From the NCBI RefSeq assembly GCF_017464355.1, contig NZ_JAFUAG010000043.1:1-35148 (forward strand): 35,148 bases of DNA, in the 5' to 3' direction. Under the pieces are notes generated by a model. That model worked only from the letters and a program-made list of their open reading frames with translations, made no database searches and was not told the DNA's origin. Origin of the DNA: Ruminococcus sp. (GTDB lineage: Bacteria > Bacillota > Clostridia > Oscillospirales > Ruminococcaceae). Positions 18,069-25,881 of the stretch are shown one piece after another. Position 1 is the stretch's first letter; each line of letters begins with the position of its first letter. The translations under genes and the position numbers were made by a program.

Positions 18069-18825
18069 CTTTCTCCTCCTCGGCGATGAGTTTTTCTGCC
18101 AGTTCAAAAAATCGCTTTGCGGTCTCGCATTCGGGGTCGCCCTCGATGACTGTCTTACCCATATCCTCGTACTTGATTATATCGGCTGAACGGGGGATAT
18201 CAGCGGCCACATCAAGGCCTGCCGACTCAGCAAAGGCGCGTACCTTTTCCTCTTCGTTTTCCACCGCACGGCGGTTCATTATTACCCCGCGGACTTTCGC
18301 GTAGCTTCTGTCCTCGAAATTCTTCACTGCCTTGTTGATGTTGTTTGCGGCATACAGCGCCATTTTCTCTCCTGAGGTAACGATAAGCACCTTGTCGGCA
18401 TAGCCCTCACGGATAGGGGCTGCAAATCCTCCGCAGACCACATCGCCCAGAACATCATACAGCACCACATCGGGCTTGAACTTTTCAAAAAGCTCCAGTT
18501 CCTCCAGCAGGGCGAAGGTGGTGATTATGCCTCTTCCCGCACAGCCGAGCCCGGGGGTAGGGCCGCCTGTTTCTATACAGAGTATGCCGCCGAAACCCAC
18601 CTGGCTTATCTCCTCAATGGAGGTCGGCTCATCATCATGTTCACGCATATAATCCATAACAGGTGTTACAGGCACGCCCCCCAGCAGATTTATGGTAGAG
18701 TCTGCCTTGGGGTCACAGCCTATCTGTATGACCCGCTTGCCAAGGCTTGCAAAGGCCGCAGCCAGATTAGCGGTGCAGGTGGATTTTCCTATGCCGCCCT
18801 TACCGTATATCGCAAGTTTTATCAT
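18061..18825 (-). CDS. Nitrogenase reductase-like ATPase (NifH type, second set)
   Basis: A 254-residue NifH/BchL/CfbC-type iron protein. In this family a homodimer holds one [4Fe-4S] cluster and passes low-potential electrons to a component 1 partner with ATP hydrolysis. The P-loop GKGGIGKST, the switch motifs CDPKADST and the two cluster cysteines in GLGCAGRG and [11 protein letters not shown] are all intact. The Arg after the first cysteine, the ADP-ribosylation site in NifH, is also kept. It is shorter than NifH proper (about 290). It lies 22 bases after the first K-type gene and overlaps the following D-type gene. Confidence 0.93.
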   Translation of the reverse strand: MIKLAIYGKGGIGKSTCTANLAAAFASLGKRVIQIGCDPKADSTINLLGGVPVTPVMDYMREHDDEPTSIEEISQVGFGGILCIETGGPTPGLGCAGRGIITTFALLEELELFEKFKPDVVLYDVLGDVVCGGFAAPIREGYADKVLIVTSGEKMALYAANNINKAVKNFEDRSYAKVRGVIMNRRAVENEEEKVRAFAESAGLDVAADIPRSADIIKYEDMGKTVIEGDPECETAKRFFELAEKLIAEEEKDD

Positions 18826-18847
18826 TCAAAAAAACTCCTCATTCATT

Positions 18848-20020
18848 TTACTTTATGCCCCAGAGCGCCCTGAGGTCTTTGCCCACAAGGCCTGTCATGT
18901 TCCTTGCAAAGCACCTGCCCGAGAACGCAAAGTGGGGCAGTTCGATGAGCCCGCAGCACTCGGGGACAACATATCTGTAGAGTGGGTCGGCTATGACCGT
19001 CTTTATGCCGTTCTCTCTGAGGTATGCCTTTATGTCCTCCTCGGCATACAGCGGAAGATCTTTTTTATCCGCTATATACTCCTCATCAGCATCAGGGGGA
19101 CAAATGACATCGACCCCGCTTGCTGTCAGCAGCGACCATTCCCTTGCTATGGAGCCTGCAAGCACAGCCTCACCGATGACGGCCTTGTCTGCCTTTTTAT
19201 CACGGGACTTTCCCCGCAGCACAGGCGCAAGAGAACTTCTGCCGTCACGGGCTGACCTTTCCATTTCGGATAGACATTCCCGAAGCTGCCGCGAATTTCC
19301 CACAGGCACCCCGCAGACATAGGGTATGCCGAATTCCTTTTCCATATACTTAGCCGCAGCCAGCCCGCAGTAGGATACCACAAGATCGACCTTTGCAGAA
19401 GCGGCTTTGCGTATATCCTCAAGGGTGCTGCCCATACCTATGCCCGATATGAACCTTGCGCCCTGCCCGCCGAACTCTTTTACTATGGACTCCACAGTGC
19501 CCGTCAGGCCGAAGTCCAGGGGGGTAGCACCGAGGATATTATAGGTCAGGCCATCATAGCTGTCCTTTGGCATTTCACGGACGAACTCTTTCACCAGCGC
19601 TTTCAGCGCCATGGAAGCCCCCGACACATAGGAACGGGTGCCGTTGGTCTCCAGCCCGAAGGTGGGTATGCCTGTGCGGTGCTGAATGTCCTCCGCCACT
19701 GCACGGTAGTCAAAGCCTGTCATCATGGGCATGGGTGAACCGCACAGCGCTATAAAGGCAGGGTGCTGGTCTTTAGCCGCAGAAACTATATCTTCTATAA
19801 GCTTTTCATCGTTGCCCATGACAGCGTCAAGCTCTGTCAGGGCAGAAATATATATCATTGAACGCTTGTCGTACCAGCGGGGCTCATCGTGGGTGGAGTA
19901 AGTCGAGTTGCACCCCGATGCATCGTGGACGACAGTCATTCCCCCGTATTCATACAGCGCCGAGCATACGCCCGAGGTATCAGCTGCATAGCAGGGTATC
20001 ACAGTACTGACATTTTTCAT
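18848..20020 (-). CDS. Nitrogenase component 1-like protein, K type (first set)
   Basis: A 390-residue component 1-like protein. It has Cys10, Cys19 and Cys37 (DASGC) near the N-terminus, the DEPRW motif at 45-49, and Cys93 in ALCGSPMP, the position typical of a cluster cysteine in this fold. The C-terminal IELPHFAFSGR is shared with the other K-type protein. It is longer by about 50 residues, mainly through an insertion near residues 235-275 (SEMERSARDGRSS and what follows). It starts 16 bases after the D-type gene with GAGGT upstream. It is the likely partner of that D protein. Confidence 0.87.
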   Translation of the reverse strand: MKNVSTVIPCYAADTSGVCSALYEYGGMTVVHDASGCNSTYSTHDEPRWYDKRSMIYISALTELDAVMGNDEKLIEDIVSAAKDQHPAFIALCGSPMPMMTGFDYRAVAEDIQHRTGIPTFGLETNGTRSYVSGASMALKALVKEFVREMPKDSYDGLTYNILGATPLDFGLTGTVESIVKEFGGQGARFISGIGMGSTLEDIRKAASAKVDLVVSYCGLAAAKYMEKEFGIPYVCGVPVGNSRQLRECLSEMERSARDGRSSLAPVLRGKSRDKKADKAVIGEAVLAGSIAREWSLLTASGVDVICPPDADEEYIADKKDLPLYAEEDIKAYLRENGIKTVIADPLYRYVVPECCGLIELPHFAFSGRCFARNMTGLVGKDLRALWGIK

Positions 20021-20036
20021 AGGTACCTCTTTTTTA

Positions 20037-21350
20037 TCACAGACAGCTCTCGCAGCCTATGCCCTTGTGGGATATGAGCTTTCGCCTGTCCTTCGGTGCT
20101 TCTGCAGCCTCCTCAATGAGGGCTGCAAGGGCTGCTATGCCTGTAAAGCCGTAATATCCGCCGTTCTGCACTATGTTTACGAAATAGTCCGTATCGAAAT
20201 AGTGGGCAGCCTTCTGGCCTACGGCAACTATATGCTCGTGGTCTTCCTCGGGGAAATGCAGCATATTCACATTCACCGCCGAGAAGATAGTTATATCGGG
20301 GGCAAGTTCTTTCAGGCGGTCAAAGGCAGCGCCGTCCTCCCCCAGGGTATCATTGATGATGTACTTCACATTGAAACCGTGTTCAACAAGCAGCTTCGCC
20401 AGACCAAAGGGCTGGGTAACTGCGGTAAAGTCGATAGCTATGGGTATATCCCCCAGAGCCTTGGCAGCCTTGGCAAGGGCTTTTTCCGCGGCCTGTTCTT
20501 CGTGGGAAAGGTCGGGGCAGGCTATACCCAGCGTTTCACAGAGCTTTGCCATGTTCGCTCTTATCTCGTCATAGTCAAAGCTGTTCGGCAGATACAGCGC
20601 CTTTGTCCCCAGACGTTCGCTAAGCTCATCACAGCCAAACTTTGCGGTGGGCAGGTAGGCTATGTTCACCGCCGACCCTGCCATGTCAAGGTACTCATCA
20701 TAGGTCCTGCAGGCGGTAAGGTCTTTCAGGGTGAAGCCGTTTTCCTTTATGACCCGCACGAACTCGCTCTGCTCATCGGTGGGGCGGTCGTTGCCCAGTA
20801 TGTTCACCGACCTCGGGTCGATATCCACAGGCTTGAGGGCATTGTAGAGCTGCGCCCTCATCTTCGCATCAGGAGATATGGTCTTGCGCATGGTGGGTGT
20901 CATGTAGCAGTCAGAAAAATCTATATCGGGAAATTTTTCGGACAGTTGTCCGATAATGATATCAAAATCACAGCCTGCAAAAAGGTGTATGCAGCTGAGG
21001 TACAAAAGCACCGCACGGGGTCTGTAGGGCAGCCCCTCGATTATCTCGCTTACACCCTCCACCACATCGCTTTCAAGGGTGCCGTCGAACATATCCTGCT
21101 CCGACACGGATATCCAGCTCATACGCTCGATAGCGTTCATCTCCGCCGCCGTGAGTATCACACCTCTCAGGCAGCCCTGGGCGCAGGCGAATATCTCATG
21201 GCACTCGGGTATGAGCATACCTGTGTGTACTATGTTCCACACACCTCTGGCAGGGGGATTGTATTCAAGCCCGCCCGCAAAGAAGTCACCTCTCGGGGCA
21301 TCGCCCAGCTTCACCGAAGGGGGGCGGTCGTAGGCAAGTGTTTTCAGCAT
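20037..21350 (-). CDS. Nitrogenase component 1-like protein, D type (first set)
   Basis: A 437-residue component 1-like protein. Cys50, Cys56 and Cys60 cluster in ECHEIFACAQGCLRG, and Cys120 and Cys127 lie in LSCIHLFAGCD, where NifD has its P-cluster cysteines. Near the C-terminus, GGYYGFTG aligns with NifD's GPYHGFDG, but the cofactor-binding histidine is replaced by tyrosine. The protein ends in a CESCL tail, an unusual exposed CxxC. The start at 21350, one base after the H-gene stop, has GGAGGTGA at ideal distance; a longer frame to 21413 lacks this support. Confidence 0.87.
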   Translation of the reverse strand: MLKTLAYDRPPSVKLGDAPRGDFFAGGLEYNPPARGVWNIVHTGMLIPECHEIFACAQGCLRGVILTAAEMNAIERMSWISVSEQDMFDGTLESDVVEGVSEIIEGLPYRPRAVLLYLSCIHLFAGCDFDIIIGQLSEKFPDIDFSDCYMTPTMRKTISPDAKMRAQLYNALKPVDIDPRSVNILGNDRPTDEQSEFVRVIKENGFTLKDLTACRTYDEYLDMAGSAVNIAYLPTAKFGCDELSERLGTKALYLPNSFDYDEIRANMAKLCETLGIACPDLSHEEQAAEKALAKAAKALGDIPIAIDFTAVTQPFGLAKLLVEHGFNVKYIINDTLGEDGAAFDRLKELAPDITIFSAVNVNMLHFPEEDHEHIVAVGQKAAHYFDTDYFVNIVQNGGYYGFTGIAALAALIEEAAEAPKDRRKLISHKGIGCESCL

Positions 21351-21351
21351 A

Positions 21352-22110
21352 TCACTCACCTCCGCAAACAGCATAGACGCTTTCTGCCACAGCCCGCAGC
21401 TGTTTTGCCGCAAGGCTGTCGGGGGCGGAATTTATCACGGCTCTCCCCTGTTCTTCCGCAAGGGGTATATCCTCGCTGCGGTCTACAGCGGCGATTACCT
21501 TTGTGTCAAAATCAGCCGCCAATTCCTCAGCGGACTTATCTTCATCGGGCACCCCGCGGCGGTTGAGTATTATCCCGCCCAGGGAAGCATAGCCTCTGCC
21601 CTTGAAATTATCCACCGCCATGCAGATATTAGCCGCGGCATAGCGGGACATCTTCTCCCCCGAACAGACCACGAATATCTTATCCGCATAGCCCTTGCGC
21701 ATGGGCATGGAAAACCCTCCGCAGACCACGTCACCCAGCACGTCATACACTACCACATCGGGCTTGAAGCGTTCATAGGCCCCCAGCTTTTCCAGGCTTT
21801 CCAGCGCATTGATGATGCCGCGCCCCGCACAGCCCAGCCCAGGTACAGGGCCGCCTGCTTCAACGCAAAGCACACCGCTTTCGGTGGTTTGCACCACATC
21901 GTCCAGGGTGAACTTGCCCCCTGTCTTACGGGTCAGGTCAAGGACGGTGGGTATGCGCTCGCCGCCGTGGAGCAGCGAGGTCGAGTCCGCCTTGGGGTCG
22001 CAGCCTATCTGCATGACAGTAAGGCCTTTTTCCGCCAGCGCCGCCGAGATGTTGCAGGCTATAGTTGATTTGCCTATGCCGCCCTTTCCGTATATCGCAA
22101 ATTTTATCAT
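21352..22110 (-). CDS. Nitrogenase reductase-like ATPase (NifH type, first set)
   Basis: A 252-residue NifH-type iron protein, paralogous to the one at 18061-18825. It keeps [25 protein letters not shown] and [11 protein letters not shown], so the nucleotide and [4Fe-4S] sites are complete. Its ATG overlaps the hydE stop as ATGA, with GAGGTGA just upstream, meaning that translation of this reductase is coupled to the hydE-like gene. It is followed one base later by its D-type partner. Confidence 0.93.
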   Translation of the reverse strand: MIKFAIYGKGGIGKSTIACNISAALAEKGLTVMQIGCDPKADSTSLLHGGERIPTVLDLTRKTGGKFTLDDVVQTTESGVLCVEAGGPVPGLGCAGRGIINALESLEKLGAYERFKPDVVVYDVLGDVVCGGFSMPMRKGYADKIFVVCSGEKMSRYAAANICMAVDNFKGRGYASLGGIILNRRGVPDEDKSAEELAADFDTKVIAAVDRSEDIPLAEEQGRAVINSAPDSLAAKQLRAVAESVYAVCGGE

Positions 22111-23150
22111 ATATGGTCACCTCTCGTAACTGCTACCTCGTAGCCTATGGACTTCATGCGTGCTTCAAGACAGCCCCTGCACTGGGCGCTCTCATCGCCT
22201 GTGCATATCTTGTTGTCGTAAAGCATATATTTCTTCCTTACCGCCGTAGGGGAAAGGTTTGGCATGATTACGTTGGCCCCTGCCTTTACGCCCTCTTCTC
22301 TGCCCAGGGGAGCAATGGTGCCAAGGGCAGTGGTGGCGGGCAGCAGCACATCAGGCAGGAGTATCCTGCACAGGCTCAGCAGGAAAAGGGTCAGTTCATA
22401 GCTGCCCTTGGGTTCATCACGGAAGGGGGTATCCTTGTGGGGCAGAAAGGGGCCTATGCCTATCATCTCGGGCTTGAAGCTTTCAAAGAAGATCATATCC
22501 TCTGCAATGCAACCCACTGTCTGGTAAGGGGAACCCACCATTATGCCCGCACCTGTCTGGTAGCCCAGATCCTTCAGGGCTTTAAGGCAATCCATGCGGT
22601 GCTGCCAGGACATCTCAGCGGGGTGGAGTTTTTCGTAGTGCGCCTTGTCGGCGGTCTCGTGCCTCAGCAGATATCTGTCCGCCCCCGCTTCACGCAGTGC
22701 CTTGTAATCCTCGTACTCCAGCTCCCCTATAGAAAGGGTGACAGCACAGTCAGGGTGGGCGGCCTTTATCCTTCGGACTATGCCGCACAGCCTTTCGGTG
22801 GAATAGCTTTTGTCCTCACCGCTTTGCAGCACAAAGGTACGGAAACCCAGCTCATAGCCCTCATCACAGCAGTCAGCTATCTCATCATCGGTGAGCCTGT
22901 AGCGGCTGACATTGGTATTCGACCGCCTGATGCCGCAGTACAGGCAATCGTTCTTACAGACATTGGAGAACTCCACTATTCCTCGGATAAATATTTTGTT
23001 CCCGTAAATACCAAGGCTTATGCTGCGTGCAATGCCTGCTGCATACTCTCTGTCCTCATCGGTGAAGTTTTCAAGCACCTCCACCCACTCAGCCTTATCA
23101 AGATGTTTCTGCTCATTCAGTTTATCTATAAGCTCTGTAACTCTGCTCAT
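22107..23150 (-). CDS. hydE: Radical SAM protein HydE-like ([FeFe]-hydrogenase maturase)
   Basis: HydE is a radical S-adenosylmethionine enzyme that acts on the Fe(CO)2CN-cysteine precursor during assembly of the [FeFe]-hydrogenase H-cluster. The 347-residue protein has the SAM-cluster motif FSNVCKNDCLYCGIRR (CxxxCxxC) at about residues 60-75. It also has the accessory-cluster spacing C-x7-C-x2-C near the C-terminus (CTGDESAQCRGC), as in T. maritima HydE. Its stop overlaps the first nifH-like start, so it may serve the nitrogenase-like genes as well as, or instead of, a hydrogenase. hydG and hydA are not in the window. Confidence 0.9.
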   Translation of the reverse strand: MSRVTELIDKLNEQKHLDKAEWVEVLENFTDEDREYAAGIARSISLGIYGNKIFIRGIVEFSNVCKNDCLYCGIRRSNTNVSRYRLTDDEIADCCDEGYELGFRTFVLQSGEDKSYSTERLCGIVRRIKAAHPDCAVTLSIGELEYEDYKALREAGADRYLLRHETADKAHYEKLHPAEMSWQHRMDCLKALKDLGYQTGAGIMVGSPYQTVGCIAEDMIFFESFKPEMIGIGPFLPHKDTPFRDEPKGSYELTLFLLSLCRILLPDVLLPATTALGTIAPLGREEGVKAGANVIMPNLSPTAVRKKYMLYDNKICTGDESAQCRGCLEARMKSIGYEVAVTRGDHI

Positions 23151-23165
23151 TTTTTGCCACCCTGT

Positions 23166-23795
23166 TTACTGTATTATCTTTGCCTGATAGATCGTATCTC
23201 TGTAATAACTGAGCCTTGAACCTGCGCTCTGACCGCCGAAGCGGTCTGACCTTTCGAGCCTCAGCGAACAGGTGCCCGATTCGTCAATGACATCTGCTTT
23301 TATCTCGGTATGGGAACTGCCGCTGTATCTGCCGCCGCGCTTCAGGTATACCTCTCTTATATCCTTAAGCCTTGCCATGCCCACACCCTCAACGAAAACA
23401 TACCTGCTGCCCAGCATGACAGTGCTTCTCTCCAGACACCTCGCCGACAGCAGATCTTCATACACTGCGTCGATACCGTCGGCTGCTATGAGCATTTTTA
23501 CACGGTCAAGCTGGGGCTGGTAATGGCTGCTTTGCAGCTTGTATCCCAGCACCGCCGCAGTAATGCCAAATACGATGAAAATTATACCCATGGGCTCAAA
23601 CTTCTGAAAAATGATCCACACCAGTACGGGCACCAATGCTATCCCGATACCGCCCAGCACGGAATAGAGCCGTTTGCCGGAAAGAGCATTTTCGGAATAA
23701 TTCTCCGAAAGCTTAAGCATATTGTCTACTGTTCTGTATTTACGGCCTTCTTCGCCTTCTCTGTCAAAAAAGCCCAGCACATTATTTTTACTCAT
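23166..23795 (-). CDS. Membrane protein of unknown function, paralog B
   Basis: A 209-residue protein with two membrane segments around residues 44-85 and a cytosolic C-terminal domain. It is a paralog of the next gene upstream: both have an N-terminal FF/FY-D/E-R-x-GE motif and a matching core DGID.VYEDL followed by R-S-x-V and YxF/L. I know no domain for it. It starts 45 bases after paralog A and ends 15 bases before hydE, so it is embedded in the hydrogenase-maturation segment. A role in membrane attachment or assembly of a metalloenzyme is only a guess from position. Confidence 0.78.
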   Translation of the reverse strand: MSKNNVLGFFDREGEEGRKYRTVDNMLKLSENYSENALSGKRLYSVLGGIGIALVPVLVWIIFQKFEPMGIIFIVFGITAAVLGYKLQSSHYQPQLDRVKMLIAADGIDAVYEDLLSARCLERSTVMLGSRYVFVEGVGMARLKDIREVYLKRGGRYSGSSHTEIKADVIDESGTCSLRLERSDRFGGQSAGSRLSYYRDTIYQAKIIQ

Positions 23796-23840
23796 GCTGC
23801 CTCCTGTTATCTCTTTGTCATCTTATGTGCAGTTCTCTGT

Positions 23841-24455
23841 TTACGAGAGCCTTATCTTTGCGGATTCTATGGGCTTGTTTATCTGCTCGAACTGCTTCTG
23901 GCGCTGTACCTTTATGGCGCTGAGTTTTCTAAGTTCCAGAGTTTCCGCCCCGACCTCATCACTGACATCTACCATGCAGTAATACTCAACATCGTCGCCG
24001 CTTTCAATGTTGCTGACGTAGCACTTGCGCACATCGCTCATGCGCACCATGAAGTTGTTCTGCCTGAACAGGTAATACTCGCCAATATATACCTCGCTGC
24101 GGTCGATACGCTCGCAGTGCATCAGGTCTTCGTACACACGGTCAATGCCGTCTGTTTCGATTATCTTCTCCGTCCTCAGCAAAGGTGTGTAGGGCTTTCG
24201 GAATTTGAAATATCCGAAATAAAAGCCTATTACCAGAAATACCGCTGCGCCTATGTAAAACACAGGTCTTCCCAGCAGCACCCCGAGGCCTGCAGCAGCC
24301 GCTGCACCCAGCAGTCCCACTGTCCAGCCTGTTACCCTGGTCTTCTTTGCATTCTGCTTGTTTGCGTGCGCTGAAAGTCCCAGGAACTTATCTATCTCAC
24401 GGAACTTCTCAGCCTGCTCTCCCCCACGCTCATAAAAAGAGATGTTGTTTTTCAT
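23841..24455 (-). CDS. Membrane protein of unknown function, paralog A
   Basis: A 204-residue protein with two hydrophobic helices near residues 42-82 and a soluble C-terminal domain carrying DGIDRVYEDLMHCERIDRSE, which matches paralog B. The two genes look like a tandem duplication that has since diverged. GAGGTAAAAATG at the start overlaps the end of hydF: the ATG is two bases beyond the hydF TAA. Family not recognised. Confidence 0.78.
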   Translation of the reverse strand: MKNNISFYERGGEQAEKFREIDKFLGLSAHANKQNAKKTRVTGWTVGLLGAAAAAGLGVLLGRPVFYIGAAVFLVIGFYFGYFKFRKPYTPLLRTEKIIETDGIDRVYEDLMHCERIDRSEVYIGEYYLFRQNNFMVRMSDVRKCYVSNIESGDDVEYYCMVDVSDEVGAETLELRKLSAIKVQRQKQFEQINKPIESAKIRLS

Positions 24456-24457
24456 TT

Positions 24458-25663
24458 TTACCTCATTTCTGTTTTACCTGTTCCAGGTATCATCTCAAGA
24501 CTTCTTTCCAGTATGCCGTTCATATAGGCGATAGCTATGCCGTAATTAGTTACGGGTACCCCAGCTTCTTCCACCGTCATCATGCGGCTGGTCATCTCCC
24601 TGGCATTGAGCATACAGCCCCCGCAGTGTATGACCAGTGCATAGTCTGTCAGGTCATCGGGGAACTCCCTGCCCGAGGTAAACTCCAGCCGAAAGTCCTT
24701 GCCTGTGTATTTCTTCAAAAGCTTCGGCAGCTTGACCGTGCCGATATCCTCGCACTGCCTGTGGTGTGTACAGCCCTCGGAGATGAGTATGCGGTCGCCG
24801 TTCTTAAGGTCATCTATGGCCCGTGCCCCCCGCACCGCAGGTGCCAGGAAGCCCTTGTATCTGGCCATAAGTATGGAAAAAGATGTAAGCTTTATATCCT
24901 TTGGAGTATCCGCATCAGCTCTGGCAAACACCTGGCTGTCGGTTATGACAGCATCGGGCTTGGGGCTCAGCTTTTCCAGCACATCTTTAAGCTCCGTATC
25001 CCGACAGGTGACAGCCGCCGCACCATGCTCCAGCAGGTCGCGTATCACCTGCTGCTGCGGAAGTATCAGCCTGCCCTTGGGCGCCGCCTTGTCGATAGGT
25101 ATGCACAGCACCGCCATGCCGCCCTCACCGATGAGATCCCCCACCAGGGCTCTGTGTTCCTCCTTGTCACTGCTGAGCCTTGCCACCAGTTCTTTCAACT
25201 CGTGGATATTGCGGCCCTCCAGCGCACTGACGAATATCTCGTTCTCAGCGGCTTCGGGTATGCTCTCCAGCAGATCGGACTTATTCTTCACTATAACATA
25301 GGGTATGTTACGCTTTTTGAAAAGCTCTGTCAGCTTCTGTTCGCTTTCGTCCATAGGGCGGGTACAGTCCGTTACCAGCACAGCGCAGTCCGTTCTGCCC
25401 AGTATCTCAGCGGTCTTCCTGACCCTGAGCCCGCCCAGCTCGCCCACGTCATCAAAGCCTGCGGTGTCGATTATCATCACAGGCCCCATAGGCAGAAGTT
25501 CCATTGCCTTATAAACAGGGTCGGTGGTGGTGCCGGGGGTGTCAGAAACTATGGCAAGCTCCTGCCCCGTAAATGCGTTGACAACGCTGGATTTTCCTGC
25601 ATTTCGCTTCCCGAAGAAACCGATATGCACCCTTTCCCCCGAGGGGGTATCATTCAATCCCAT
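24458..25663 (-). CDS. hydF: [FeFe]-hydrogenase maturation GTPase HydF
   Basis: HydF is the scaffold GTPase on which the [2Fe] subcluster is completed and handed to HydA. The 401-residue protein has an N-terminal GTPase domain (GKRNAGKSS P-loop, TTTDP, DTAGFDD, NKSD), a middle dimerisation region, and the C-terminal cluster ligands CTH and HCGGC in the family's CxH...HCxxC pattern. The start at 25663 has AAAGGAGA upstream; the 35-residue longer frame has a composition typical of non-coding sequence. It heads the tightly packed part of the minus-strand array. Confidence 0.95.
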   Translation of the reverse strand: MGLNDTPSGERVHIGFFGKRNAGKSSVVNAFTGQELAIVSDTPGTTTDPVYKAMELLPMGPVMIIDTAGFDDVGELGGLRVRKTAEILGRTDCAVLVTDCTRPMDESEQKLTELFKKRNIPYVIVKNKSDLLESIPEAAENEIFVSALEGRNIHELKELVARLSSDKEEHRALVGDLIGEGGMAVLCIPIDKAAPKGRLILPQQQVIRDLLEHGAAAVTCRDTELKDVLEKLSPKPDAVITDSQVFARADADTPKDIKLTSFSILMARYKGFLAPAVRGARAIDDLKNGDRILISEGCTHHRQCEDIGTVKLPKLLKKYTGKDFRLEFTSGREFPDDLTDYALVIHCGGCMLNAREMTSRMMTVEEAGVPVTNYGIAIAYMNGILERSLEMIPGTGKTEMR

Positions 25664-25700
25664 AAACTCATCTCCTTTAAGAAAACTATACCATGAAAAA

Positions 25701-25739
25701 CACAAAAGCCCGCGCTCTCCCGAAAAAGAGAGCACGGGC
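25701..25739 (-). terminator. Terminator or attenuator between the TM1266-like gene and hydF
   Basis: On the minus strand a 12-bp stem with one mismatch (25739-25728 with 25719-25708) encloses an 8-nt loop and is followed by TTTTGTGTTTTT. It stands 143 bases after the regulator gene and 38 bases before hydF. I see no good separate promoter for hydF, so read-through from the regulator promoter past this hairpin may set expression of the maturation genes. Confidence 0.78.
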
Positions 25740-25881
25740 GGATATACCGATACAGACCCTGCGGACACAGCTGTCCCAAGGCCTTTGTGCCGACTGCTTT
25801 CACCTCAAATATGATTTTCGGTGTCAGGAGAAGTTCTGCGTTATTCTGTTGTCTGTCTTCGCCGTCAGAAAGCTCTTGGGC

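Noticed and set aside
18061-18825. ParA/MinD-type partition ATPase
   Set aside because: The two cluster cysteines in GLGCAGRG and DVVCGGF are specific to the NifH/BchL group, and a component 1 gene follows directly.
20067-21566. A 499-residue open frame on the plus strand
   Set aside because: It lies antisense to the first D-type and H-type genes, which have conserved motifs and good ribosome sites; the translated product has no recognisable domain and a shadow-like His/Gly/Cys-rich composition.
15757-22110. Genuine nitrogen-fixing nitrogenase
   Set aside because: The D and K proteins are too short, the FeMo-cofactor histidine motif is changed to YYGFTG, and the cofactor assembly genes nifB, nifE and nifN are absent from the window.
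15757-22110. Protochlorophyllide or chlorophyllide reductase (Bch/Chl)
   Set aside because: No photosynthesis or tetrapyrrole genes are nearby, and the apparent host is a non-photosynthetic anaerobe.
22065-23219. A 384-residue plus-strand open frame opposite hydE
   Set aside because: hydE on the minus strand carries the radical SAM motif and fits the operon; the antisense frame has no motif or ribosome site.
24347-25696. A 449-residue plus-strand open frame opposite hydF
   Set aside because: HydF's GTPase and cluster motifs settle the coding strand; this is a reading-frame shadow.
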